64,000 nucleotides of DNA. Origin: Flavobacterium microcysteis (GTDB taxonomy: Bacteria; Bacteroidota; Bacteroidia; Flavobacteriales; Flavobacteriaceae). Location: assembly GCF_006385255.1 (NCBI RefSeq), contig NZ_VFJE01000047.1:1-64000 (forward strand), written 5' to 3'. This document shows, piece by piece, positions 8,072-16,483 of this stretch. Numbering within the stretch: position 1 is the stretch's first letter; each line of letters opens with the position of its first letter. The notes beneath the pieces were generated by a model. The model had not been told where the DNA came from. It searched no databases and worked only from the letters and a program-made list of their open reading frames with translations. The position numbers and the translations under genes were made by a program.

Positions 8072-11071
8072 ATGCCATTTTCAAAACCATTATATCTATT
8101 TTTTGCTGTACTTTTTAGTATCTCTCCCTTATTTTCTCAACAGGAAAATAAAGATTATGATATTATATGGCATTCTGCAGATGACAACAGCCTTCCGCAA
8201 AATAGTGTCAAGTCGATTATCAAGGACAAATATGGCTTTTTATGGCTTTCAACAGAAAACGGATTGGTGCGTTATGATGGCAACAAATTCAAAGTTTTCA
8301 ATATTGAAAACCTTAAAGGACTCCGCACCAACAGAATTAGTTATTTTAAGGGAACGACTTTTACCGACAGTATTTATGTGTTTAGTGATTTTTCTGATCT
8401 GATACTCATAAAAAAGAACAGGCCTTTAGTTATTCCTGAAAATAAAATACCTGAATCATTCCGCCTGACAAATCATCTGCACAAAGGCAAAAGAGTCTAT
8501 ATTCCTAAAATTTATAAAAAAGACAATAGCTATTTTAGCTTAAAGAATGGTACAGTGGTTGCTTATACTAAAAACAACAAGCAGCTTTGGAAAGTAGATT
8601 ATGATTCTGATGACAACACTGTATTTTTCTTACTCGACGATGTGCTTTATTCATATAAGGATGGAAAATTTGTTCGATTTGTAAACGGAAAAATTTATTT
8701 TGCTTCAATAGAAGGACTGCCTACCAAAGGATTTACTATTTTTCCAAATACGGTTTCACAACAGACCTTTATTACTTTTGACAATGCAGTATATCTGTTA
8801 GAAAAAAGTCAGGAAAAATTAACGCTCAGAGTGCTGTTAAAGGACTTTGATATTGCTAAAAACAATATCATTTCCTATTATTATGATTCCCAGAATGACA
8901 TACTGTATATGGGAAGCAGCACCAATGGACTGTTGATTGTCAAGAAAAAAAAATTCAACAGTATTATAGGCAATAATAAAAACGGAGTGTATTATGCCCA
9001 GATTCCTCATGGAACGGATAGCTTCCTTACTACATCCGGAGAAATATTCAGCAATGAGGGCGTTCAGAAAAAACGTGTCTTTACAAAAGACAACGACAAC
9101 TATATTCTTCTTAAAGATAAAAACGGTGACCTTTGGACCAAAGAAGACAATAAGATTTACCGTCTTAACAAGAATACTAATTTTACGACTTCAGATACCT
9201 GGTTCTTTGAAGATCGTGTCATATTGATTTTTGAAACCCGGGCAGGAGAAATTCTGGCCGGAACAGCTATGACTGGTGCTCCCGATGGAAAGCTTTACCA
9301 GCTAAAACATTCTGAACCGTCAAAAAGACCAAGTTTTAAACTTTCAATGTTGCTTCCTTTTAATCCTACTTATATGTTGGAAATTGAGGATAATATTTTG
9401 TGGACAGGCTCTCATTTGGGCTTTCATAAAATTTACTACAAAGAAAAAAAGATTGAGAATATCCGGCAGATTTCAAATACCTATGTCAGGAGTATTTATA
9501 TTGAAAATCCAGCCGAAATATGGGTTACGACTTATGAAAAAGGATTTTTCCTGTACAACCAATTTACTAAAAAAACCACCCATTTTCCAATAGACAAAAA
9601 CAGGTATTTACTTTCGTCTCATTGTATTATTGAAGACCAGAGTGGCTATTTATGGGTATCAACTAATAAAGGACTTTTTCAGGCTTCAAAGAAAAACCTG
9701 CTGAATTACTCGCAAGGAAAGACAGATAATGTTTATTATCAGTATTATGACAAATCAGATGGCTTTTATACCAACGAATTCAATGGCGGCTGCCAACCTT
9801 GCGGATTAAAATTAGGAAACAATGCCCTTTCTTTTCCTTCAATGAGAGGCAACATATTGTTTTTTCCGGAAAAAATAAAACTGCTTCTTCCTGATAATGA
9901 AATCTATTTCCAGGAGGCAGAAGTGGACAACCGAACTCAGGAAATCAACAACGATACACTGTCATTAAAAAACGATTTTGGCAGGGTTCGTCTTTTTATC
10001 AATAGTCCTTATTACGGAAACCCAAACAATCTCAATATCGAAATCCGGTTACAAGGTCCTATTTCCCAAAAATGGACTCCGCTAAAAGGAGATGAGATTT
10101 CGTATACTTCTTTGCCTCATGGCACTTATTATCTTACGGCACGAAAACTCACCGGTTTTGATTCCGGTTATAAGTATAAGACGCTGATAATAATTGTACC
10201 ACCGGCTTTCTACCAGACTATTTGGTTTACTATCCTTATGTTGCTTTGCGGTATAACTTTTATCTTTTATACCATTAAGATGAGAATCCGATACATCAGA
10301 AGAAAAAATGTCCTTTTGGAAAAAAAGATTGCAGAACAGACTTTCCAGTTGCGACATACAATCAGCACGTTAAGGAATACAAAGGAAAAATTAAGTGAGG
10401 AAATTATCAACCATAAAAAGCTAATCCGGACGATAACGCACGATATTAAGAGCCCGCTTCGCTTTTTGGCACTAACCGGCAAACATGCCTATCAAAACAG
10501 TAACAATATTGAAACTGTTGAAGAAGATTTGAAGTCCATCTACACTTCTTCTTTCCAACTTTATCATTTTGTCGACAATCTTTTAGAATATACCAAAGCG
10601 AACAAACAGGAAAATTCTTCAGAGCCTTACAGTCTTCGCAGTCTTGCGAAAGAAAAGGTCCAAATCTTTTTAAATATTGCCTCTTCACAAAAAACGGAAA
10701 TAGTCAATAAGATCGATCCTGGTATCTTGCTATCCACGAATAAGCTATTGCTTTCTATTATTATCCATAACCTGCTTGATAATGCCATCAAGAATACTTT
10801 TAACGGCAGGATTATCTTCACTTCTGCAAAAAAAGAAGACACTATCTTTATACGAATTAAGGATACAGGAAAAGGAATGTCGTCTGAGCTGGTGGATTTT
10901 TATAACAATCCGAAAAATGCCAAAACGCAGGAAAACATCAAAAAAACAGGTATGGGACTACCAATGATTGCCGAGCTTTTGATTATATTAAATGGCAGTA
11001 TGCATATTGAAAGTGAGTTACTGCAAGGAACCGAAATAACTATTTCGCTACAGGAAGAAAAAAGCAGCTAG
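8072..11071 (+). CDS. Two-component sensor histidine kinase with periplasmic propeller (Reg_prop/Y_Y_Y type)
   Basis: 999 residues. A signal peptide (residues 1-22, ending SPLFSQ) is followed by a long beta-propeller region with repeated motifs such as YGFLWLSTENGLVRYDG and SGYLWVSTNKGLF, then a Y_Y_Y-like domain near 640-715, one membrane span near 718-742, a coiled coil and a kinase core. The H box is THDIKSP with phospho-acceptor His790; the N box is LLDNAIKN, and the G boxes are DTGKGM and GMGLPM. Unlike the hybrid sensors of Bacteroides polysaccharide loci it has no fused receiver or AraC domain, so it needs a separate regulator. The convergent response regulator next door, overlapping by 4 nt, is the likely partner. 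Ligand unknown. Confidence 0.9.
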   Translation: MPFSKPLYLFFAVLFSISPLFSQQENKDYDIIWHSADDNSLPQNSVKSIIKDKYGFLWLSTENGLVRYDGNKFKVFNIENLKGLRTNRISYFKGTTFTDSIYVFSDFSDLILIKKNRPLVIPENKIPESFRLTNHLHKGKRVYIPKIYKKDNSYFSLKNGTVVAYTKNNKQLWKVDYDSDDNTVFFLLDDVLYSYKDGKFVRFVNGKIYFASIEGLPTKGFTIFPNTVSQQTFITFDNAVYLLEKSQEKLTLRVLLKDFDIAKNNIISYYYDSQNDILYMGSSTNGLLIVKKKKFNSIIGNNKNGVYYAQIPHGTDSFLTTSGEIFSNEGVQKKRVFTKDNDNYILLKDKNGDLWTKEDNKIYRLNKNTNFTTSDTWFFEDRVILIFETRAGEILAGTAMTGAPDGKLYQLKHSEPSKRPSFKLSMLLPFNPTYMLEIEDNILWTGSHLGFHKIYYKEKKIENIRQISNTYVRSIYIENPAEIWVTTYEKGFFLYNQFTKKTTHFPIDKNRYLLSSHCIIEDQSGYLWVSTNKGLFQASKKNLLNYSQGKTDNVYYQYYDKSDGFYTNEFNGGCQPCGLKLGNNALSFPSMRGNILFFPEKIKLLLPDNEIYFQEAEVDNRTQEINNDTLSLKNDFGRVRLFINSPYYGNPNNLNIEIRLQGPISQKWTPLKGDEISYTSLPHGTYYLTARKLTGFDSGYKYKTLIIIVPPAFYQTIWFTILMLLCGITFIFYTIKMRIRYIRRKNVLLEKKIAEQTFQLRHTISTLRNTKEKLSEEIINHKKLIRTITHDIKSPLRFLALTGKHAYQNSNNIETVEEDLKSIYTSSFQLYHFVDNLLEYTKANKQENSSEPYSLRSLAKEKVQIFLNIASSQKTEIVNKIDPGILLSTNKLLLSIIIHNLLDNAIKNTFNGRIIFTSAKKEDTIFIRIKDTGKGMSSELVDFYNNPKNAKTQENIKKTGMGLPMIAELLIILNGSMHIESELLQGTEITISLQEEKSS

Positions 11072-11706
11072 TTTTCGTAAATCTTCAGAATTTCTACCAG
11101 GCTGACAACATTATTGATTCTTAACTTTTCAAAAATCCTGTTTTTGTAGGTACTAACCGTTGTCATCTGAATATTCAATTGGTTGGCTATTTCCAGATTA
11201 CCTTCTCCCCTTGCCAAAAGACCGGCAACTTCAATTTCTCTGTCAGAAAGGCTTTCCAGCGGATTGATTGGGGTTTTGTGCAATACGTTCTCTAGTATTT
11301 TCTCCTTGACCGTTGCACTTATGTATTTTCCGGTTTCCATAACCGACTGTACAGCGTTGATAATTTCACTTTCTGAGCTGTGTTTGTTCAAAAAGCCGTT
11401 GGCTCCTGCATGGATATAACGAAGTGCGTATTGCTCTTCATCATAGGCTGAAAACATTAGTATTTTTAAGTCCGGATGCGACAATCTGATTTTTTCAATC
11501 ATTTTGGTACTATTACCTCCCGGGAGATTGATATCTAGAAATATTAAATCCGGGATACTTGTCTTAAGCATGGTTAATACAGACGTAAAACTTTCAGCAT
11601 GATCAACAGAAATCCCTGGGAAAGAATCCTTCAAGATTAATGAAATTCCATGTCTGACTACACTATGATCGTCAGCCAGTAGTATGTTTTTCAACTCTGT
11701 TGCCAT
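11068..11706 (-). CDS. LuxR/NarL-type response regulator
   Basis: 212 residues. The receiver domain occupies about residues 6-120, with acidic pair ADDH, phospho-acceptor Asp58 in FLDINLP, and Lys in LNKHSSES. The LuxR-type DNA-binding domain is at about 145-210 (LSDREIEVAGLLARGEGNLE ... VSTYKNRIFEKL). It is convergent with the propeller sensor kinase and shares 4 nt with its 3' end, so the two are probably partners although not co-transcribed. It has its own -7 box at 11727-11734. NarL/FixJ proteins bind inverted repeats as dimers, and the TGTAGAAT palindromes nearby are candidate targets (inference). Confidence 0.93.
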   Translation of the reverse strand: MATELKNILLADDHSVVRHGISLILKDSFPGISVDHAESFTSVLTMLKTSIPDLIFLDINLPGGNSTKMIEKIRLSHPDLKILMFSAYDEEQYALRYIHAGANGFLNKHSSESEIINAVQSVMETGKYISATVKEKILENVLHKTPINPLESLSDREIEVAGLLARGEGNLEIANQLNIQMTTVSTYKNRIFEKLRINNVVSLVEILKIYEN

Positions 11707-11726
11707 TTAGGGGTATATTTGCATAC

Positions 11727-11734
11727 CAAAAATA
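11727..11734 (-). promoter_or_regulatory. -7 promoter box of the response regulator gene
   Basis: Reads TATTTTTG on the minus strand, an exact match to the Bacteroidota TAnnTTTG element, about 20 nt before the start codon at 11706. No convincing -33 element was seen. Confidence 0.5.
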
Positions 11735-11891
11735 CGATTATTTAGTTGATTGACAAATCTTACAGAATAACTTATCAAAATTTTCCTAAATAAAAATGGT
11801 TCATAAAAAAGTAAAAATTATATAAGAACTCTCATCAACCTGAAGTATCTTGCACTAAAATAAATAGCACACCCACACAATCCGACCTCTG

Positions 11892-12764
11892 ATGAGTACA
11901 CATACTGAAACGGCAATCAAAACCACTTATTTCAGCATTATAGGAAATACTGCACTGGCACTGATAAAAGGACTGACAGGATATTTTGGGAATTCTTATG
12001 CATTGATAGCAGATGCCATTGAATCTACTACAGATATTTTCTCATCAACTTTAGTATTATTCGGATTGAAATATTCCAGCCGTCCTGCCGATGAAAACCA
12101 TCCCTATGGACACGGAAGAGCGGAACCTTTGATTACCTTTTTGGTTGTTGGCTTTTTGATTACTTCGGCTACCATCATTGCCTATGAAAGTATCATGAAT
12201 ATTGGAACACCACACGACCTTCCAAAACCCTATACCTTAATAGTCTTAGGCGCTATTATTGTATGGAAAGAGATTTCTTTCCGTCTTGTTATGAAAAAAA
12301 GCAAGGAAACCAATAGTTCTTCGCTAAAAGCAGATGCCTGGCATCACAGAAGCGATGCTATTACATCTGTAGCCGCTTTTGTTGGAATTTCAATTGCTTT
12401 ATTTTTTGGAAAAGGATATGAGTCAGCTGACGACTGGGCCGCACTTATGGCATCAGGGTTTATACTCTACAACAGCTACCTTATTTTCAGGCCTGCACTT
12501 GGTGAAATTATGGATGAACATCTTTATGATGACCTCGTTATAGAAATCAGAAAAGTTTCACTGACATCTAAGGGAATTATCGGAACTGAAAAATGTTATG
12601 TCCGAAAAGCGGGAATGAAATATCATGTAGACCTTCATGCTATTGTAGATGCCAACATAACCGTAAAAGAAGGCCACGACCTGGCACATCAATTAAGCGA
12701 CACATTGCGTCGCGAACTTCCCCAACTGGGACATATCCTGGTTCATATTGAGCCTAACAGCTAA
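11892..12764 (+). CDS. Cation diffusion facilitator family transporter
   Basis: 290 residues. N-terminal membrane domain with metal-site signatures of the CDF family: ADAIESTTDIFSS (equivalent of the DxxxD site on helix 2), PYGHGRAEPL after helix 2, and AWHHRSDAITS (HxxxD on helix 5). A cytoplasmic C-terminal domain follows from about residue 205, with VDLHAIVDANITVKEGH and a final ILVHIEP typical of the dimeric metal-sensing fold. It exports divalent metals such as Zn, Fe, Mn or Cd in exchange for protons; the exact metal cannot be read from sequence. Appears monocistronic. Confidence 0.93.
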   Translation: MSTHTETAIKTTYFSIIGNTALALIKGLTGYFGNSYALIADAIESTTDIFSSTLVLFGLKYSSRPADENHPYGHGRAEPLITFLVVGFLITSATIIAYESIMNIGTPHDLPKPYTLIVLGAIIVWKEISFRLVMKKSKETNSSSLKADAWHHRSDAITSVAAFVGISIALFFGKGYESADDWAALMASGFILYNSYLIFRPALGEIMDEHLYDDLVIEIRKVSLTSKGIIGTEKCYVRKAGMKYHVDLHAIVDANITVKEGHDLAHQLSDTLRRELPQLGHILVHIEPNS

Positions 12765-12858
12765 TTCGGAAACTCGTTTAAAATTCATTTAAATCAACAA
12801 GAAAACTCCCAAATTTTCATCTGAGAGTTTGAGGATTTTAGATGATAGTCTGGTAAAA

Positions 12859-13425
12859 TTAGATGCTATTTTCAAGCTCTAATTCATTCACATTAAAAAT
12901 TAATGCTTTTACCTGTAATAAGAAGTCTTCAATTTCGATTTCCTGTTCTCTGACCTGACAAAACAATGCTGCATATTCATCATGCAGTTCGCTTCTTTTA
13001 TCGTCGTTAAGATTTTCATATTGATCCAAGTTGGCTCCTAAAATAATAAAGTCGATAATAAACGGTACATCAAAATTGTTGTCAGTATCTGTCAGCTTAT
13101 GTGTGATGCTGGTAAAATGTTCCAGCTTTTGCTGCGCCAAATAATACCTTTCCAATTGCTGATCATTAAAATGTCTTGCATTCAGAATGCAGTCAATGAT
13201 TTCATAAAAAATCTCGGTTTCAATATGCAGGTCAGATTTCAAATCCCTGTATAGCTTATTAATCCATGTAATGGAATTAATCACATTCAATACTTCAACA
13301 GAATAGCCAAACTTCTCTACATCGCTAAAATATTGGAAATGTTTTGTATTCAAAATCATAAAAGGGCTGTGCTCTTCAAGGCTAAAGTCCTTATTTTCTT
13401 TTAGGTCTTCTTTTTTGATTATCAT
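12859..13425 (-). CDS. Hypothetical protein, mainly helical, cytoplasmic
   Basis: 188 residues, no signal peptide or membrane span, acidic and rich in predicted helix (for example LHDEYAALFCQVREQEIE). I do not recognise a family. It follows the lipoprotein gene at 13444-13860 with an 18-nt gap on the same strand, so the two are probably one transcript. Codon use looks native. Confidence 0.7.
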   Translation of the reverse strand: MIIKKEDLKENKDFSLEEHSPFMILNTKHFQYFSDVEKFGYSVEVLNVINSITWINKLYRDLKSDLHIETEIFYEIIDCILNARHFNDQQLERYYLAQQKLEHFTSITHKLTDTDNNFDVPFIIDFIILGANLDQYENLNDDKRSELHDEYAALFCQVREQEIEIEDFLLQVKALIFNVNELELENSI

Positions 13426-13443
13426 CTTTTTCTTTTTAAATTA

Positions 13444-13860
13444 TTACTCTTCAACGGTGAGTTCCCATATATTTCCTTTTTCGTCTTGCGCTTTCATTTT
13501 CATATCTTCTGTCCATTCTACATCAACTTCAATCTCCTTCCCCATTTCATCTTCAATAACACCTTTTCCGTATTTGGATTTATTTTCAATATCTGCATAA
13601 CCCGTCACTTCATTACCTTCTTTATCCAGACCGATAACATCATAGTGGGATTCAAAATTTTCAATTTCCGTAGTATAAAAATCCTGGTGTTGCGAAATAA
13701 GTCGGCAAATCACAGAATCTTTAGAGATATGCTGAAAATCTTTTATATGGGATACATCAAGATTATTATAGGTGACAATTACCCTATCCTCTTCACATCC
13801 CAAAAAAATAAAAAACAATAATGTCATACATACAAGAGCAGATGGGGAAACTTTAGTCAT
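13444..13860 (-). CDS. Hypothetical lipoprotein
   Basis: 138 residues. A hydrophobic signal (MTLLFFIFLGC) ends in a lipobox with the Cys near residue 22, followed by EEDR, so it is probably a lipid-anchored envelope protein. The C-terminal half is very acidic and lysine-rich with GNEVTGYADIENKSKYGKG and a closing GNIWELTVEE. No family recognised. First gene of a probable pair with the helical protein downstream. Confidence 0.72.
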   Translation of the reverse strand: MTKVSPSALVCMTLLFFIFLGCEEDRVIVTYNNLDVSHIKDFQHISKDSVICRLISQHQDFYTTEIENFESHYDVIGLDKEGNEVTGYADIENKSKYGKGVIEDEMGKEIEVDVEWTEDMKMKAQDEKGNIWELTVEE

Positions 13861-14250
13861 ATAATAATTAAGTAATTAATACTATATAGCACGGCAACAT
13901 TTGCTTTCTATCCAGACTCAATCATCATAAGTGGTAGTTGATGAATAAGACATGAATGCTTTCCTTATAAGCTTTAAAACTGATTCGGATCTATTCCCGG
14001 CTTTCCTTCCAAATATAATGAGCAGAAAAAACGCTTCCTTACGGTTTTCCGTAACAAGGGTTAAATTTTAAAAAAAATTATACAGATGCCTTGCCGCCGA
14101 TTCTTTATCCCTACATAAACCGGAGAATCTTTTTCTGCAAACAATAGAAAATACTCGCTATTGCTTTCTTGTCCTAGTTCAATGCAGCCTTCCCCTAACG
14201 GTCATAAATTTGTACTATAAATTATTAATCAACTTAAAAAACAAAATACA
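13861..14250. other. Intergenic region with the dioxygenase promoter
   Basis: A 390-bp divergent region between the lipoprotein and dioxygenase genes. Its right part holds the Crp/Fnr-type element and a -7 box described separately. In the rest I see A/T-rich DNA and no plausible gene. Confidence 0.6.
14165..14212 (+). promoter_or_regulatory. Crp/Fnr-type site and promoter of the dioxygenase operon
   Basis: A 21-nt element at 14165-14185 contains TTGTCCTAGTTCAATGC, with the imperfect dyad TTG-nn-CTAG-nn-CAA over 14 bp, the same span as the Fnr/Crp consensus TTGATnnnnATCAA. The -7 box TAAATTTG is at 14205-14212. The element would lie roughly 33-53 bp before the transcription start, where activators of this family bind. 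An identical 21-nt copy sits upstream of the pirin gene at 51188. Confidence 0.6.
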
Positions 14251-15189
14251 ATGGAAAATAAAATTTTAGGCATACACCATATCACAGCTATAGCAGGTGA
14301 CGCCAAACGCAACTTTAATTTTTACTCAAAAGTTTTAGGATTGAGATTTATCAAAAAAACAGTCAACTTTGACGATCCTGGAACCTATCATTTTTATTTT
14401 GGTGATGAAATAGGAAGTGCCGGAACCATACTTACATTTTTCCCTTGGGGCGATGGAATCCAACAAGGAAGAAAAGGTTCTGGAATGGCAACAGAAATTG
14501 GATATTCAGTACCAAAAGGAAGCCTGGATTTTTGGGTAAAACGCTTTGAAGAATACAATGTGATTTACAACAAACCGTCAGTAAAATTCGGAGAAAGATA
14601 TCTTACCTTCCTTGATCCAGATGGTTTAAAATTAGAACTTATCGAATCAAAAAATCCAGACAACAGAAAAGCCTGGGAAACTGACGAAGTCAAAGCAGAT
14701 GTTGCCACCAAAGGCTTTCACAATATTACCCTGACATTGAACAATATCAAACCAACAGCGGCTATATTGACCGAAGTTTTTGACTATAAACTAGTAGAAC
14801 AGGAAGCTAATCGTTATCGTTATGCGACCGATGCTGTAGAAGGTGCCGCCATAGTTGATTTGGTAGAACTGGCTGATGAAAAAAGAGGCCATGTTGCCAA
14901 TGGAAGCGTCCATCACGTAGCGTTTAGGGTAAAAAATGATGAAATCCTAATGCATTTCCGTGAAAAAATAGAAAAACGCGGTTTGTCTATCACACCACAA
15001 ATCGACAGGCAGTATTTTCATTCGCTTTACTTTAGAGAACCGGGCGGCGTTTTGTTTGAAATTGCAACCGACAATCCTGGCTTTACCATTGATGAAACAT
15101 TGGAAAACCTGGGTAAAGATTTAAAATTGCCCCCTCAATACGAATCCCGTCGTGATCAGATCGAATCCCATTTAGTAAAAATAAATTAA
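14251..15189 (+). CDS. VOC-family ring-cleaving dioxygenase (MhqO/MhqA-like)
   Basis: 312 residues made of two vicinal-oxygen-chelate modules (about 1-145 and 150-290). N-terminal GIHHITAIAGDAKRN, second-module start FHNITLTLNN, internal VHHVAFRV and closing GGVLFEIATDNPGF carry the His/Glu metal ligands expected of the fold. This type is commonly annotated as ring-cleaving dioxygenase; Bacillus relatives belong to the MhqR quinone/catechol-stress regulon. First gene of a three-gene operon with an MhqD-like esterase (6-nt gap) and a cupin. The substrate is inferred to be a hydroquinone or catechol. Confidence 0.87.
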   Translation: MENKILGIHHITAIAGDAKRNFNFYSKVLGLRFIKKTVNFDDPGTYHFYFGDEIGSAGTILTFFPWGDGIQQGRKGSGMATEIGYSVPKGSLDFWVKRFEEYNVIYNKPSVKFGERYLTFLDPDGLKLELIESKNPDNRKAWETDEVKADVATKGFHNITLTLNNIKPTAAILTEVFDYKLVEQEANRYRYATDAVEGAAIVDLVELADEKRGHVANGSVHHVAFRVKNDEILMHFREKIEKRGLSITPQIDRQYFHSLYFREPGGVLFEIATDNPGFTIDETLENLGKDLKLPPQYESRRDQIESHLVKIN

Positions 15190-15195
15190 GTAATT

Positions 15196-15822
15196 ATGGA
15201 CTTTCAACCTTTGCATTATATCTATATACCGTCACAAACCCAAAACGCCAGAACATTATTGCTCTTGCACGGAACAGGCGGAGACGAAAGAGACCTCTTG
15301 CCTATTGCTCAAAATCTGGGCAAAGACTATAACATCTTGAGTGTTCGTGGCAATGTTCTGGAAAACGGAATGCCTCGTTTTTTTAAAAGACTGGGTATGG
15401 GAATTTTTGATGAAAAAGACCTCGAATTCAGAACACACGAAATGATTTCGTTTTTACGGGAAACCTCAAAAAAGGAGAATTTCGATGCATCCAAAATTAT
15501 CGCTTTGGGTTATTCCAATGGAGCCAATATTGCAGGAGCTTCTTTATTTTTAGAACCTGATTTTCTGGATGGTGCTATTCTTTTTCGACCAATGCAGCCT
15601 TTTAAAGACAAGCTGCCATTATCAAATCAAAAGAATACGCCTGTACTCCTTACTTCAGGAAAAAACGATCCTACGGTTAATCCAAATGATACGGAGAATT
15701 ATATAGGTCTATTGAAAAAAGCAGGTTTTGAAACGGCTCATTTTGAATTAAACACCAGCCATAACCTCACGCAGCAAGACATACAGATTGCTTCGGAATG
15801 GCTAGACAAACATTTCGGATAA
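15196..15822 (+). CDS. MhqD-like alpha/beta-hydrolase (carboxylesterase)
   Basis: 208 residues, the length of small phospholipase/carboxylesterase-family hydrolases. The catalytic triad is visible: nucleophile Ser in GYSNGAN, Asp in SGKNDPTVNP and His in NTSHNLTQQD; LLLHGTGGDERD forms the oxyanion region. No signal peptide, so cytoplasmic. It starts 6 nt after the dioxygenase and its TAA overlaps the ATG of the cupin gene, so the three are translationally linked. Together they resemble the mhq-type pairing of dioxygenase and hydrolase for quinone-like compounds. Confidence 0.88.
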   Translation: MDFQPLHYIYIPSQTQNARTLLLLHGTGGDERDLLPIAQNLGKDYNILSVRGNVLENGMPRFFKRLGMGIFDEKDLEFRTHEMISFLRETSKKENFDASKIIALGYSNGANIAGASLFLEPDFLDGAILFRPMQPFKDKLPLSNQKNTPVLLTSGKNDPTVNPNDTENYIGLLKKAGFETAHFELNTSHNLTQQDIQIASEWLDKHFG

Positions 15823-16181
15823 TGGAACCATTTGGCATAACCCGGATTTTTTCTGATAAAAATGGCGATAGCCAATTTGAAGATGTATGGATACCATTGC
15901 ACGAAAGCGGCACGATTGGTTTTTTATCAGAAGCTCAAAAAGTAGGAACTGTCACTTTCAGGAAAGTAACCGAAAGTTATGATTATGATTTTCATAATGC
16001 TCCGGCACGGCAGTATATTGTGCTTTTGGACGGTAGTATCGAAATAGAAACTTCTCTTGGCGACAAGCGTCTTTTTAAAAGCGGAGAAGTACTCCTGGTT
16101 GAAGATGTTTCGGGAAAAGGACATAAAACCAAAAACATTTTGCCCCAAACCCGATCTTCTGTATTTATCACATTAGAATAA
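15822..16181 (+). CDS. Cupin-domain protein
   Basis: 119 residues. The start is taken at 15822, where ATG overlaps the stop codon of the esterase by one base (TAATG), rather than the in-frame ATG at 15798 inside it. A single cupin barrel is suggested by FHNAPARQYIVLLDGSIEIE and LFKSGEVLLVEDVSGKGHKT. Many cupins bind a metal through His/Glu; here only some of the usual ligands (H in FHNAP, H in GKGHK) are seen, so activity is uncertain. Third gene of the dioxygenase operon, followed by a terminator. Confidence 0.8.
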   Translation: MEPFGITRIFSDKNGDSQFEDVWIPLHESGTIGFLSEAQKVGTVTFRKVTESYDYDFHNAPARQYIVLLDGSIEIETSLGDKRLFKSGEVLLVEDVSGKGHKTKNILPQTRSSVFITLE

Positions 16182-16185
16182 ACAA

Positions 16186-16216
16186 AGCGCTTATCAGAAA
16201 TGGTAAGCGTTTTTTA
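16186..16216 (+). terminator. Rho-independent terminator after the cupin gene
   Basis: Stem CGCTTA/TAAGCG with a 10-nt loop, flanked by A's and followed by a run of T's, directly after the cupin stop codon. Confidence 0.7.
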
Positions 16217-16247
16217 TTCTATCCTCTTTTTACTTTGATACTTTGCA

Positions 16248-16308
16248 ACTTTGCGACTCTGCGTCTTTGCGAGCAATTATTTCACGCAAAGATGCAGAGC
16301 CGCAAAGT
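16248..16308. repeat. Dispersed hairpin element, copy 1
   Basis: Arms of 24 nt (16248-16271 and 16285-16308) pair with two mismatches around a 13-nt loop AGCAATTATTTCA. The arms are built from CTTTGCG/CGCAAAG units. A second copy with nearly the same loop is at 55801-55852. Confidence 0.8.
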
Positions 16309-16453
16309 TCATACAGAAAAATCATTGAACAGCACTTCTTTCATTTTGCATACGCTTCTTAAATCTGTGTGAATTATTCTAATCTGTGGCTAAAATAAAA
16401 ACTCCCAATAGTCCTCAAATTTTTATTTTTCATCAAAGTGTGCGATTATTCTT

Positions 16454-16461
16454 TATTTTTG
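16454..16461 (+). promoter_or_regulatory. -7 promoter box of the PhyH gene
   Basis: TATTTTTG, an exact TAnnTTTG match, about 22 nt before the start codon of the PhyH gene. Confidence 0.45.
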
Positions 16462-16483
16462 ATAACATCTAAATCTCTTACCC

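Larger units (their letters stand above)
16182..16483. other. Intergenic region with dispersed repeats
   Basis: Holds the terminator above, the long inverted repeat at 16248-16308, a copy of the AATCTGTG...CTAATCTGTGGCTAAAAT family (about 16362-16396) and the PhyH promoter box at 16454-16461. No coding sequence seen. Confidence 0.7.

Noticed and set aside
12790..12836. Terminator after the cation transporter
   Set aside because: Only a 6-bp AAACTC/GAGTTT stem with mismatches and no clear T-run; too weak to call.
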